Source: Flavobacterium resistens
GTDB taxonomy: Bacteria > Bacteroidota > Bacteroidia > Flavobacteriales > Flavobacteriaceae
Reading direction: 5' to 3'
DNA: 64,000 nt
NCBI RefSeq assembly: GCF_900182645.1
Contig: NZ_FXTA01000004.1
Coordinates: 372,001 to 436,000 of the forward strand
Shown: positions 1 through 8,119 of the stretch, one piece after another
Layout of the letters: the number at the start of each line of letters is the position of its first letter
Numbering within the stretch: position 1 is the stretch's first letter
Position numbers and translations under genes: made by a program
Notes under the pieces: generated by a model
Told to the model about the DNA's origin: nothing
What the model saw: the letters and a program-made list of their open reading frames with translations, nothing else
The model's database searches: none

Positions 1-632
1 TTTACGATTGGTTTTTTACTGATTTGTGACAAGGCAATTAAGGCGAGAATTGAGAATCCGAAAACCAGGCACATCGACCAGTGAACGCCAATCCAGTTAA
101 TTGAAAATCCTGCCAATGCCGGCCCCATAACGGCTCCAATTTGCCAAACTGAACTGCTCCAGGTAGAAGCATTTGGATATACTTTTTTAGGTATAATCAG
201 TGATTGAAGAGAGAAAGTAGTTGGACCTAAAAATGCTCTAACCAATCCGCCCAAAAAGACTAAAGCATAAATGGAATATAAAATAACAGTCTGCGATAAA
301 CCACCAACAATTTTTGGCCATGTCAATAAAAACAATCCAAAACTAATTACAGAAAATCCCAGAATACATTTTACCAATAATCCTTTCTTCTCACTTTGAT
401 CGACAATATGTCCGGCAAATAAAGCCATTCCAACAGCAGGAATTACTTCCATCAAACCAATAATTCCTAGTGAAAGTGGATTTTTAGTTAAACTGTAGAC
501 TTCCCATTCGATCACAATAAATTGCATGGCCCAGGCAAAAACCATGCAGAAGCGCAGTAATAAATACACATTGAATTCTCTATAACGAAGCGCCTGGTAA
601 GGATCTGGTTTACTTGATTTAATTTCTTCCAT
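1..632 (-). CDS. MFS transporter (N-terminal part; cut by window edge)
   Basis: About 210 residues are visible from an ATG at 632, and the gene runs off the left edge. The translation has several long hydrophobic helices separated by short loops. It also shows the basic loop between TM2 and TM3 (AGHIVDQSEKKG, about residues 70-80) that is typical of major facilitator superfamily carriers, closest in feel to the EntS/MFS_3 exporter group. It would sit in the inner membrane as a proton-driven exporter; the substrate cannot be read from this part. The start overlaps the last 14 bases of recJ, so the two are probably translationally coupled. MFS membership is seen directly; the subgroup is a guess. 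Confidence 0.85.
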   Translation of the reverse strand, partial: MEEIKSSKPDPYQALRYREFNVYLLLRFCMVFAWAMQFIVIEWEVYSLTKNPLSLGIIGLMEVIPAVGMALFAGHIVDQSEKKGLLVKCILGFSVISFGLFLLTWPKIVGGLSQTVILYSIYALVFLGGLVRAFLGPTTFSLQSLIIPKKVYPNASTWSSSVWQIGAVMGPALAGFSINWIGVHWSMCLVFGFSILALIALSQISKKPIV

Positions 633-2322
633 TTGTTCTAATGTCTTTCAGCATAAGCTGTGTTGAAATTGTGCCGTTCCATTCGTTTTCAGCAATTGTA
701 TAGGCTAGTTGAAACGGGTTTTGATTTTTTGTAATATCTATTTTTTTTCCGAGTCCAAAGCCAATTGCGGCAATTCCGTCGGAGTTGATTTGTTTTGCGA
801 AAAGCCTTAAATGTTCGTCTTCCGAACCTAAGGTTTTTGCGTAACCAGTATCTTTTACATCAGAAGTCATAAAAACCGGTGTCATATTTTGTGGGCCAAA
901 AGGCTCGAATTGTTTTAATATTCGAATTAATTTTGGCGTGATATCAGAGAAATCAATTTCTGCATCTATTTCGATTTCTGGTGTTAACATTTCGGGAAGA
1001 ATAGTTTCCTGAACTTGTTTTTCAAAAGCGTTTTTAAAAGTCTGATAATTTTCTGCTTTTAAAGTCATTCCTGCCGCATACATATGTCCTCCAAATTGTT
1101 CCAAATGTTCTGCGCAGGCATCTAATGCATTATAAACATCAAAACCTTTTACAGATCGTGCTGAAGCAGCATATTTGTCGCCACTTTTAGTAAAAACCAA
1201 AGTCGGACGATAATAGGTTTCGATTAATCTTGAAGCTACAATTCCAATTACGCCTTTGTGCCAGTCTTCCTGAAATACAACTGTAGAAAAACGTTCTTCT
1301 TCGTTGTTTTCTACAATCTGTTGAAAAGCTTCTTTGGTGATTTTTTTGTCTAAATCTTTTCGGTCGGCGTTGTATTGTTCAATTTCTGAAGCAAATTGTT
1401 GTGCTTGTTCCAAATCAAATTCGGTTAAAAGCTCAACAGCATGATTTCCGTGTTTGATTCTTCCGGCCGCATTTATTCGTGGCGAAATAATAAATACAAC
1501 ATCTGTAATGTCTAAAACTTTCTTTTTTACCTGATGAACCAGAGCTTTAATTCCCGGTCTTGGTTCGCTGTTGATTACTTTCAATCCGAAGTAAGCTAGA
1601 ACACGATTCTCTCCCGTAATCGGAACAATATCGGCAGCAATTGCCGTTGCAACCAAATCCAGATAGGGAACAAGATCTTCTACGGTTTCATTTCGATTTT
1701 GACCTAAAGCCTGAATCAATTTAAAACCAACTCCGCAACCGCATAATTCATCATAAGGATAGGAGCAGTCTTCTCTTTTCGGATCTAAAACGGCCACAGC
1801 ATCTGGAAGTGTTTCTCCAGGACGGTGGTGGTCACAAACAATAAAATCAATGTTTTTTGCTTTCGCATAAGCGATATGATCAATTGATTTGATTCCGCAG
1901 TCGAGAGCTATTATCAAGGAAATTCCATTATCATCTGCGTAATCAATTCCTTTATATGAGATTCCGTAACCTTCGTCGTAACGATCGGGAATATAAGTCG
2001 CAATATTAGGATAATGTGATTTTAAATACGAAGAAACCAAAGAAACTGCGGTTGTTCCGTCGACATCATAATCGCCAAAAACCAGAATGTTTTCGTGGTT
2101 TTCAATTGCCGATTCGATTCGGGAAACCGCTTTGTCCATATCTTTCATCAAATACGGATCATGAAGATGTTCTAATGAAGGGCGAAAGAAATTTTTAGCA
2201 TCTTCAAAAGTTTCAATGCCACGCTGAATCAAAAGTGTTGCTACAAAATCTTCTACATTTAAAGCTTGCGCCAAATGTTTGATTTTATCTTCAGAAGGTT
2301 TTGGTTTTAATGTCCAACGCAT
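619..2322 (-). CDS. recJ: Single-stranded-DNA-specific exonuclease RecJ
   Basis: This 567-residue protein has the usual length for RecJ, the 5'-3' single-strand exonuclease of recombination and mismatch repair. The DHH phosphoesterase motifs are present in order: GDYDVDG at residues 83-89, ALDCG at 139-143 and DHH at 164-166. A DHHA1 motif (FGGHMYAAG) follows near residues 405-413, and the C-terminal part fits the RecJ OB domain. These supply the acidic and histidine ligands for the metal centre. The leader before the ATG contains a 7-bp tandem array (2332-2359). The MFS gene downstream overlaps it by 14 bases. Confidence 0.97.
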   Translation of the reverse strand: MRWTLKPKPSEDKIKHLAQALNVEDFVATLLIQRGIETFEDAKNFFRPSLEHLHDPYLMKDMDKAVSRIESAIENHENILVFGDYDVDGTTAVSLVSSYLKSHYPNIATYIPDRYDEGYGISYKGIDYADDNGISLIIALDCGIKSIDHIAYAKAKNIDFIVCDHHRPGETLPDAVAVLDPKREDCSYPYDELCGCGVGFKLIQALGQNRNETVEDLVPYLDLVATAIAADIVPITGENRVLAYFGLKVINSEPRPGIKALVHQVKKKVLDITDVVFIISPRINAAGRIKHGNHAVELLTEFDLEQAQQFASEIEQYNADRKDLDKKITKEAFQQIVENNEEERFSTVVFQEDWHKGVIGIVASRLIETYYRPTLVFTKSGDKYAASARSVKGFDVYNALDACAEHLEQFGGHMYAAGMTLKAENYQTFKNAFEKQVQETILPEMLTPEIEIDAEIDFSDITPKLIRILKQFEPFGPQNMTPVFMTSDVKDTGYAKTLGSEDEHLRLFAKQINSDGIAAIGFGLGKKIDITKNQNPFQLAYTIAENEWNGTISTQLMLKDIRTNGRN

Positions 2323-2331
2323 TTTTAAATG

Positions 2332-2359
2332 TAGATTTTAGATCTTAGATTTTAGATTG
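2332..2359. repeat. 7-bp tandem repeat upstream of recJ
   Basis: Four consecutive TAGATTT-like heptamers (TAGATTT, TAGATCT, TAGATTT, TAGATTG) lie 10-37 bases in front of the recJ start. They belong to the period-7/8 arrays found at many gene borders in this window. Confidence 0.85.
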
Positions 2360-2410
2360 GAGAAATCAAAAATCGTTTAATCTGGATAGAAATTTTTTTG
2401 CCACTGATTT

Positions 2411-2449
2411 CACAGATTAAAAAAAAACTTTTAAATCCTTTAATCTGTG
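2411..2449. repeat. Inverted repeat between recJ and hopJ
   Basis: CACAGATTAAA at 2411-2421 is the exact reverse complement of 2439-2449, separated by 17 bases. The A-rich tract lies in the loop rather than after the stem, so this is not a classical terminator. It resembles the nested palindromic intergenic sequences seen elsewhere in the window. Confidence 0.6.
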
Positions 2450-2467
2450 GCAGAAATATATTTTGTA

Positions 2468-2500
2468 TTGAAAGGCCTTCGATTTAGCTCAGCCTTTCAA
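2468..2500 (-). terminator. Possible terminator after hopJ
   Basis: TTGAAAGGC (2468-2476) pairs with GCCTTTCAA (2492-2500) just below the hopJ stop. There is no good U-run on the minus strand, so it is a weak candidate. Confidence 0.4.
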
Positions 2501-2503
2501 ATG

Positions 2504-2848
2504 TTACTTTGCTTCTAAAGCGTTGCCCTCAAACTGAATTCCGTCCCAGCCTAAATTGATGAAATTTCTAATATTTTGATGATTTGTTCCATTTGGATCT
2601 CCTAAAACTTCTTCAAAATAAAAAGCGCCAAAACATGCTAAAGTTTCTTCTTTGCTTAAGTTTTGCAATTTTGCGAAAGAAAATAATTTACAAGAACCTG
2701 AGTTTTCTCCGGCTGCGTTATGTTGTGTTCCATTTTGAAAAGCGGTTGGAGTAAAGTTGTAGTTTTCTTCGATTACTGCAATCGTTTCAGGAAATGTGAT
2801 TTGTGTTGGAGTTTGTTTTACTTTTTCTAAAAAGGCTTGAATGCTCAT
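2504..2848 (-). CDS. HopJ type III effector family protein
   Basis: This 114-residue soluble protein has the composition and sequence of the small HopJ-like family (PF08888), including the FTPTAFQNG stretch near residues 31-39 and the GDPNG...NHQNIRNF region near residues 82-94. The family is named after a Pseudomonas syringae effector. It is common in bacteria with no type III secretion, and its biochemical role is not established. No signal peptide or membrane segment is visible. It starts 11 bases after the upstream lipoprotein gene, so the two may be cotranscribed. The family call is by recognition; the function is unknown. Confidence 0.8.
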   Translation of the reverse strand: MSIQAFLEKVKQTPTQITFPETIAVIEENYNFTPTAFQNGTQHNAAGENSGSCKLFSFAKLQNLSKEETLACFGAFYFEEVLGDPNGTNHQNIRNFINLGWDGIQFEGNALEAK

Positions 2849-2859
2849 GATTTTTGATC

Positions 2860-3315
2860 TTATTTTTTTACGTTAAATGACATTTCATTTTGTATCATAA
2901 TAGTTTTTCCTTCATATGGAATTTTTACTAATAGATGCATTTTGTTATCGTCAGTTGATTTTGGGGTAAAGTTGTAATTGAATTTTGTTTGATTATTTTC
3001 TCCAATTTTAATTTTTTTATTTCCGTCAATCTTATAAATTTCATATTTAGGTAATTTTTTATTGGATGTATGAAATAACATTACAATATTGTTCTTTTCT
3101 CCAATCTTAATAGTTTCAACATCAGGAACTCCGATTAACATTTGAGAGTTTAAAAAATCACGTTCATTTTTTGATAATGAATCTTTTAAGTTTTTATTCT
3201 CATTTTCAAGTTGGGAAATTTTATCTAATAAAGCCTTTTCTTCGTTTGAACGATTTTCTGAATTATTACAACTAAATAACGTAATACAGATAATTATAAA
3301 GATTAACTTTTTCAT
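2860..3315 (-). CDS. Lipoprotein with coiled-coil region, function unknown
   Basis: The 151-residue translation begins with a lipoprotein signal: a basic start, a hydrophobic stretch, and LFSC with Cys16 as the predicted lipidated residue. A Glu/Lys/Asn-rich stretch from about residues 25 to 50 (KALLDKISQLENENKNLKDS) has heptad spacing and should form a short coiled coil. The remaining ~95 residues look like a small beta-rich domain. No family was recognised. It lies between rsmI and the HopJ-family gene on the same strand. Confidence 0.75.
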   Translation of the reverse strand: MKKLIFIIICITLFSCNNSENRSNEEKALLDKISQLENENKNLKDSLSKNERDFLNSQMLIGVPDVETIKIGEKNNIVMLFHTSNKKLPKYEIYKIDGNKKIKIGENNQTKFNYNFTPKSTDDNKMHLLVKIPYEGKTIMIQNEMSFNVKK

Positions 3316-3348
3316 TTATTACAGTATCGTTTGGATTATAAATAAAAC

Positions 3349-4068
3349 TTATTCGTCTTCATCCTTAGAATATTTACTTTTCTTAGCTTCTTTTTCTATT
3401 GTTTTTCCGGCAACGACCACGACGATTTCGCCTCTTGGCGCTGTTTTTTCGAAATGTGCCAAAACTTCTTTTGCGGTTCCGCGTACATTTTCTTCATGCA
3501 TTTTTGATAATTCTCTCGAAACACAAACTTGTCGGTCTTCGCCAAAATATTGCACAAATTCAGCTAAAGTTTTAACGAGTTTATGCGGAGAAACGTATAA
3601 AATCATTGTTCTTGTTTCTTCGGCTAAAGCCAAAAATCGAGTTTGACGTCCTTTTTTGTCAGGAAGAAAACCTTCAAAAACGAATTTGTCATTTGGCAAT
3701 CCACTATTTACTAAAGCGGGAACAAAAGCCGTAGCGCCAGGAAGACATTCGACTTCAATTTTATTTTCGACACAAGCACGAGTCAATAAAAAACCCGGAT
3801 CTGAAATCGCCGGAGTTCCAGCGTCAGAAATCAAAGCGATAGTTTCGCCAGCTTTCAAACGTGCAATTAAATTTTCGGTGGTTTTGTGTTCGTTGTGCAT
3901 GTGATGGCTGTGCATGTGCGTACCAATTTCAAAATGCTTCAACAATTTGCCACTTGTTCGTGTGTCTTCGGCCAAAATCAAATCGACTTCTTTCAAAACC
4001 CGAATGGCTCTGAAAGTCATGTCTTCAAGATTGCCAATTGGCGTTGGAACGATATATAATTTTGACAT
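3349..4068 (-). CDS. rsmI: 16S rRNA (cytidine(1402)-2'-O)-methyltransferase
   Basis: The 239-residue protein opens with the tetrapyrrole-methylase fold signature of RsmI (PTPIGNLEDMTFRA near residues 8-21), followed by AEDTRTSGKLL and SDAGTPAISDPG at about residues 81-92, the SAM-binding region. RsmI 2'-O-methylates C1402 of 16S rRNA in the decoding centre. The length is normal and the C-terminus is a short charged tail. Upstream lies a 14-bp tandem repeat and then a Glu-rich protein gene on the same strand. Confidence 0.96.
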   Translation of the reverse strand: MSKLYIVPTPIGNLEDMTFRAIRVLKEVDLILAEDTRTSGKLLKHFEIGTHMHSHHMHNEHKTTENLIARLKAGETIALISDAGTPAISDPGFLLTRACVENKIEVECLPGATAFVPALVNSGLPNDKFVFEGFLPDKKGRQTRFLALAEETRTMILYVSPHKLVKTLAEFVQYFGEDRQVCVSRELSKMHEENVRGTAKEVLAHFEKTAPRGEIVVVVAGKTIEKEAKKSKYSKDEDE

Positions 4069-4080
4069 ATTTTTTTATTC

Positions 4081-4136
4081 GTGAAATGTAAAATGTGAAA
4101 TGTAAAATGTGAGATGTAAAATGTGAGATGTGAAAA
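4081..4136. repeat. 14-bp tandem repeat, four copies
   Basis: Four consecutive units lie at 4081-4094, 4095-4108, 4109-4122 and 4123-4136. The first two are identical (GTGAAATGTAAAAT); the next two differ by one and four bases. Each unit is itself two similar heptamers. It fills the 71-base gap between rsmI and the Glu-rich protein gene. Confidence 0.95.
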
Positions 4137-4139
4137 GTG

Positions 4140-5168
4140 TTATGCGAATTTCTTCTCGATGATTCCCAGAAAACGTTCTGCGTAATCGTCTTTTCCTTCC
4201 CAGTTATTATAATCTGGTTTTACCATGTTTTCAATAAATTCCTGTGCTTCGCTATAAGTGTCAAAAGTCAGCAATTGATTTAAAACGCGACTATAATCTT
4301 CGGTGCTGTTTCCAAAAAGATTTTTGGTGAACGCAATTCGGTCGTTTAAATCGATATGAAAACCTTTTGCCAGTTTTTCATTTAAAGTTGTTGCTTTTGG
4401 TTCTGCTTTAGTTTCTAAAACGGCAGTTTCAACAACTTTCTTTTCTGCAAAATCAAATGTCGGAGTTGGAGAAACGGCTTCAAAACTGTCTACTTTTACA
4501 AACTGGGCATCAGCATAATTGATTCCGAAATCTTCGAACGCAATCGGGGCTGAAGTTGGTTTTGATGAACTTTCTACTTTTGGTTCTTCTATTTCTGACG
4601 GTTTCTCTAATTCAAAAGCGGGTTTAAAATCCGGAATTGGATTTAAATCATTGACTGTTTTAAATGAAAGATCATTTGCTTCGATTGTTTTTTTAGCTTC
4701 AGAAACAGCCGCTTGAATTTTTTCAATAATTGGATCTTTAGTACTTTCGACAGTTTCAGTTTCTTTAACTGCTTCAGCTTCTTCTACTTTCTCAACAATA
4801 GGTTCTTCAATAGATTCCTGAGTATCTTCTTCAATTGGCTCTGGAGTTGTTTCTTCTGGAATTTCGGCAATTATTTCTTCAACAATTGCTGGTTCAGGAG
4901 TTTTTTCAATTGCAATTGGAGTTTCAATTATAACTTCTGCCGGTGCTTCTTCTTCTTTTTCGAAAATAGTTTCGATTTCAGAACTGATTTCGCTGTGGCT
5001 GATTGTAGGTTTTACTTCGTCGAAATTTTCATCGACAAATTTTAAAATAGCTAATTTCTCATATAATTTCTGCGTTTCAAGGTACAATTGATTGATATCG
5101 GATTTGTTTTTAAGTTTTAAAATTCGATGTGCAATGCTGATTAAATCGGCTTCCAATTTTTTTTTCAT
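4140..5168 (-). CDS. Glu-rich conserved protein of unknown function
   Basis: This 342-residue protein has no signal peptide. Residues 1-45 look helical. A long low-complexity acidic region follows (about 75-255), rich in Glu, Pro, Ile, Val and Ala. A compact C-terminal domain of ~75 residues (HIDLNDRIAFTKNLF to the end) contains conserved-looking aromatic and acidic residues. That end domain suggests a real cytoplasmic protein with a disordered linker, not a spurious frame. The complementary strand shows long Phe/Asn-rich frames that are mirror images of the Glu/Ile codons. I do not recognise a function. Confidence 0.75.
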   Translation of the reverse strand: MKKKLEADLISIAHRILKLKNKSDINQLYLETQKLYEKLAILKFVDENFDEVKPTISHSEISSEIETIFEKEEEAPAEVIIETPIAIEKTPEPAIVEEIIAEIPEETTPEPIEEDTQESIEEPIVEKVEEAEAVKETETVESTKDPIIEKIQAAVSEAKKTIEANDLSFKTVNDLNPIPDFKPAFELEKPSEIEEPKVESSSKPTSAPIAFEDFGINYADAQFVKVDSFEAVSPTPTFDFAEKKVVETAVLETKAEPKATTLNEKLAKGFHIDLNDRIAFTKNLFGNSTEDYSRVLNQLLTFDTYSEAQEFIENMVKPDYNNWEGKDDYAERFLGIIEKKFA

Positions 5169-5306
5169 AACTGTTGAAATTATAGTGAATAAGGTATTTT
5201 AGTGTATTTGATGTCTGAATGTCTTTAATCTTGAAGAAATTCAAAAGATAATTTTTTATTTCTGTTAATAAGCAATTCCAAATCTCCGATTTGATAAAAA
5301 TTTTCT

Positions 5307-5314
5307 ACTTTTGA
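5307..5314 (+). promoter_or_regulatory. Predicted -7 element for tdk
   Basis: TACTTTTG fits the Bacteroidota -7 consensus TAnnTTTG. No clear -33 TTG is placed at the usual distance. It would give a leader of roughly 85 bases before the tdk ATG. Confidence 0.5.
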
Positions 5315-5403
5315 AAAAATGTAAAACAGCACATTTTTACGTCGATTTATTACCAGTACAAAGTAATAAAAACTATTCATTTTTAAAGGCAGAAAAATAC
5401 AAA

Positions 5404-5994
5404 ATGTTTCTCGAAAATACAGTAAATCACAAAGAACAATTTGGTTGGATTGAAGTTATTTGTGGATCAATGTTTTCGGGTAAAACCGAGGAATTAATCC
5501 GCAGATTAAAACGCGCGCAATTTGCCAAACAAAGAGTCGAAATTTTCAAACCCGCTATCGATACCCGTTATCATGACGAAATGGTAGTGTCTCACGATGC
5601 TAATGAAATTCGTTCTACACCGGTTCCGGCCGCAGCTAATATTTTGATTTTAGCACAAGGTTGCGACGTTATCGGAATTGACGAAGCGCAGTTTTTTGAT
5701 GATGAAATTGTTACAGTTTGCAATGATTTAGCTAATCAGGGAATTCGTGTAATTGTTGCCGGTCTTGATATGGATTTTAAAGGAAATCCTTTCGGACCAA
5801 TGCCTGCGCTTATGGCAACAGCCGAATACGTTACGAAAGTTCATGCTGTTTGTACCAGAACAGGAAATCTTGCTAATTATAGTTTCAGAAAAACGGATAA
5901 TGATAAATTAGTAATGCTAGGAGAAACGGAGGAATATGAGCCGCTTAGCCGTGCTGCGTATTTTAATGCCATGAAGAAAATTCAGGAAAAATAG
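5404..5994 (+). CDS. tdk: Thymidine kinase
   Basis: Tdk phosphorylates thymidine to dTMP with ATP in the pyrimidine salvage pathway. The ATP-binding P-loop GSMFSGKT is at residues 21-28 and the GIDEAQFFDD Walker-B-like motif near residues 99-108. The thymidine-binding end region is present, but the zinc-ribbon-like segment is reduced, with only one CTR-type cysteine (HAVCTRTG). I placed the start at the ATG giving MFLENTVNHK: this is where the family similarity begins, and the 31 residues further upstream overlap the promoter. The resulting 196 residues are normal. Confidence 0.95.
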   Translation: MFLENTVNHKEQFGWIEVICGSMFSGKTEELIRRLKRAQFAKQRVEIFKPAIDTRYHDEMVVSHDANEIRSTPVPAAANILILAQGCDVIGIDEAQFFDDEIVTVCNDLANQGIRVIVAGLDMDFKGNPFGPMPALMATAEYVTKVHAVCTRTGNLANYSFRKTDNDKLVMLGETEEYEPLSRAAYFNAMKKIQEK

Positions 5995-6022
5995 ATTTCA
6001 AATTTTATTTAAAATTTAAATT

Positions 6023-6460
6023 ATGCAGGATAAACAAAACCGTAAAAAACAAAATATTTTATTATTAGCTGTTATTGGAATTGCGGTTGTTTTGGCTGTC
6101 TTTTTTCAGTTTTATTTATCTGAAAATAAAGATGAGGTGAATTCTGAAATTGTTGAATTAGTTGCGAAATACAATAAAAATTGCCCATTAAATATTCAGG
6201 AAGGAATTCGGTTGGATAGTGTGAGTTTGCACGAAAAGCAAGTTGTTCAATACAATTTGACCTTGATAAATGTTGAGAAGATAACAGCAGAGACTGATGT
6301 TATAAAAGAAGAAATTGAAAAAAGTCTTTTAAGCACAGCGAAAGCAAATCCCGGACTTCAGGTTTTTAGAGATAATGATTATACTTTGATTTATAGTTAC
6401 AGTGATAAAAAGAAAGTGTTTTTGTTTACGGTGAAAATTTTGCCGGATCAATATAAATAA
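6023..6460 (+). CDS. Membrane-anchored hypothetical protein
   Basis: The 145-residue protein has a basic N-terminus (KQNRKKQ), one hydrophobic helix at about residues 12-32 and a ~110-residue soluble domain that should face the periplasm. No family was recognised. It starts 28 bases after tdk and ends just before a strong terminator, so it is probably cotranscribed with tdk. Confidence 0.75.
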   Translation: MQDKQNRKKQNILLLAVIGIAVVLAVFFQFYLSENKDEVNSEIVELVAKYNKNCPLNIQEGIRLDSVSLHEKQVVQYNLTLINVEKITAETDVIKEEIEKSLLSTAKANPGLQVFRDNDYTLIYSYSDKKKVFLFTVKILPDQYK

Positions 6461-6470
6461 GCTTAAAGAA

Positions 6471-6518
6471 AAAAACAAAACCCGACAAATTTTTGAAATC
6501 TGTCGGGTTTTGTTTTTT
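6471..6518. terminator. Bidirectional terminator between the tdk operon and rpoN
   Basis: AAAACCCGACA (ending at 6487) pairs with TGTCGGGTTTT (from 6501). The stem is preceded by A-runs and followed by T-runs, so it can stop both convergent transcripts. The same CCCGACA/TGTCGGG stem is used again at 37886-37926. Confidence 0.92.
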
Positions 6519-6525
6519 AAAAAAT

Positions 6526-7986
6526 TTAAATTTTCTTCCTCATTCTTGCTACCGGAATATCAAGTTGTTCACGGTATTTTGCAATTGTTCTTCTGGCAAT
6601 TGGATAACCTTTTTCTTTTAAGATTTCAGCCAATTGATCATCTGGTAAAGGCTTCTTTTTGTCTTCTTCTTCAATTGTATTCTTAAGAATCTTTTTGATT
6701 TCCAAAGTTGAAACATCTTCACCCTGATCATTTTTCATCGCTTCAGAGAAAAACTCTTTGATTAGTTTTGTTCCGTATGGCGTTTCAACATATTTGCTGT
6801 TTGCCACACGGGAAATTGTCGAAATATCCAAACCAACCATATCTGCAATGTCTTTTAAGATCATTGGTTTTAGTTTGGTTTCGTCACCGTCTAAGAAATA
6901 TTCTTCCTGATAATGCATAATCGCATTCATTGTTACAAAAAGCGTTTCCTGACGTTGTCTAATTGCGTCAATAAACCATTTAGCCGAATCCAGTTTTTGT
7001 TTGATAAACTGAACCGCATCTTTTTGTGCCGACGATTTATCACGAGAATCTTTATATGTCTGCATCATTTCCTGATAATCTTTAGAAACGTGCAAAGAAG
7101 GAGCATTTCTTCCATTTAAAGTCAGTTCTAATTCGCCGTCTATAATTCTGATAGCAAAATCCGGAACTATATTTTCTGTAACCTTATTGTTTCCTGTAAA
7201 AGAACCGCCTGGTTTTGGGTTCAGTCTTTCAATTTCGTGAATTGCTTTTTTAAGCTGTTCGTTCGAAACGCTGTATTTCTGTAATAATTTATCGTAATGT
7301 TTCTTCGTAAAAGCATCAAACTGATTCTCGATAATGTCAATCGCTAAATCAACATATTCGGTTGGTGTTTTGTGCTTTAATTGCAATAATAAACATTCCT
7401 GCAAATCGCGCGCGCCAACTCCCGAAGGTTCGAGTTCATGAATCACGGTCATCATTTTTTCGACCATTGCTTCATCAGTATAAATTCCCTGAGTGAAGGC
7501 CATGTCGTCAACAATATCCGAAATGCTTCTACGGATATAACCCATATCATCAATACTTCCAACTAAGAATTCAGCGATTTCGCGTTCTTCATCATTTAAA
7601 ATAAAAGTATTAAGCTGATTGATCAAATCCTGATGAAAACTTATTGGAGCCGCAAAAGGAGTTTCTCGCTCTTCATCATCACTGTAGTTATTTACCTGAG
7701 TTTTGTAATCAGGCGTATCGTCGTCGCTTAAGTATTCGTCAATATTAATGTCTTCTGCTTCGATTCTGTCTGATTCTGCGTCATCATAATCGTCGTAGTC
7801 GTCATTAGCATATTCATCAGTTTCGTATTCTTCTTCCTTTCCTGCTTCCAAAGCCGGATTTTCGTTCATTTCTTCTAATAAACGTTGTTCAAAAGCTTGC
7901 GTAGGCAATTGAATTAACTTCATCAGCTGAATTTGCTGTGGAGATAATTTTTGAGATAATTTTAAATTTAAAAATTGCTTTAGCAT
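6526..7986 (-). CDS. rpoN: RNA polymerase sigma-54 factor
   Basis: The 486-residue protein has the full sigma-54 layout. There is a Leu/Gln-rich activator-interacting region (residues ~1-45, QKLSPQQIQLMKLIQLP), then an Asp/Glu-rich linker (about 50-115), the core-binding domain, the helix-turn-helix, and the RpoN box ARRTIAKYRE near the C-terminus. It directs transcription that needs bEBP activators; none are encoded in this window. The gene lies downstream of asnS with a repeat-rich 133-base gap, and faces the tdk operon across a shared terminator. Confidence 0.98.
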   Translation of the reverse strand: MLKQFLNLKLSQKLSPQQIQLMKLIQLPTQAFEQRLLEEMNENPALEAGKEEEYETDEYANDDYDDYDDAESDRIEAEDINIDEYLSDDDTPDYKTQVNNYSDDEERETPFAAPISFHQDLINQLNTFILNDEEREIAEFLVGSIDDMGYIRRSISDIVDDMAFTQGIYTDEAMVEKMMTVIHELEPSGVGARDLQECLLLQLKHKTPTEYVDLAIDIIENQFDAFTKKHYDKLLQKYSVSNEQLKKAIHEIERLNPKPGGSFTGNNKVTENIVPDFAIRIIDGELELTLNGRNAPSLHVSKDYQEMMQTYKDSRDKSSAQKDAVQFIKQKLDSAKWFIDAIRQRQETLFVTMNAIMHYQEEYFLDGDETKLKPMILKDIADMVGLDISTISRVANSKYVETPYGTKLIKEFFSEAMKNDQGEDVSTLEIKKILKNTIEEEDKKKPLPDDQLAEILKEKGYPIARRTIAKYREQLDIPVARMRKKI

Positions 7987-7996
7987 AAAAAAAGGT

Positions 7997-8119
7997 GCTA
8001 AGGTACTAAGATGCTAAGGCACTAAGTATCTTATGTTGACGAATGAATTCGTATTTAATTATTATTGTTAAATTTTAAAACCTTAGAATCTTAGTACCTC
8101 AGTACCTTAGAACCTCAGA
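7997..8119. repeat. Inverted pair of 8-bp tandem arrays between asnS and rpoN
   Basis: Four octamers of the CTAAG type lie at 7997-8028 (GCTAAGGT, ACTAAGAT, GCTAAGGC, ACTAAGTA). Five octamers of the complementary orientation lie at 8080-8119 (such as ACCTTAGA and ATCTTAGT). The arms could pair into a long imperfect hairpin in the transcript joining asnS and rpoN. Confidence 0.85.

Noticed and set aside
4081..4136. Possible CRISPR array (regular repeats)
   Set aside because: Units are 14 bp in direct contact with no spacers, and no cas genes are present.
4713..5045. Long Phe/Asn-rich open frame on the plus strand
   Set aside because: It is the mirror of the Glu/Ile/Pro-rich codons of the minus-strand gene and has no start signal or protein-like composition.
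5311..5403. 31-residue N-terminal extension of thymidine kinase
   Set aside because: It begins with a TTG inside the -7 promoter element and is not part of the Tdk family.
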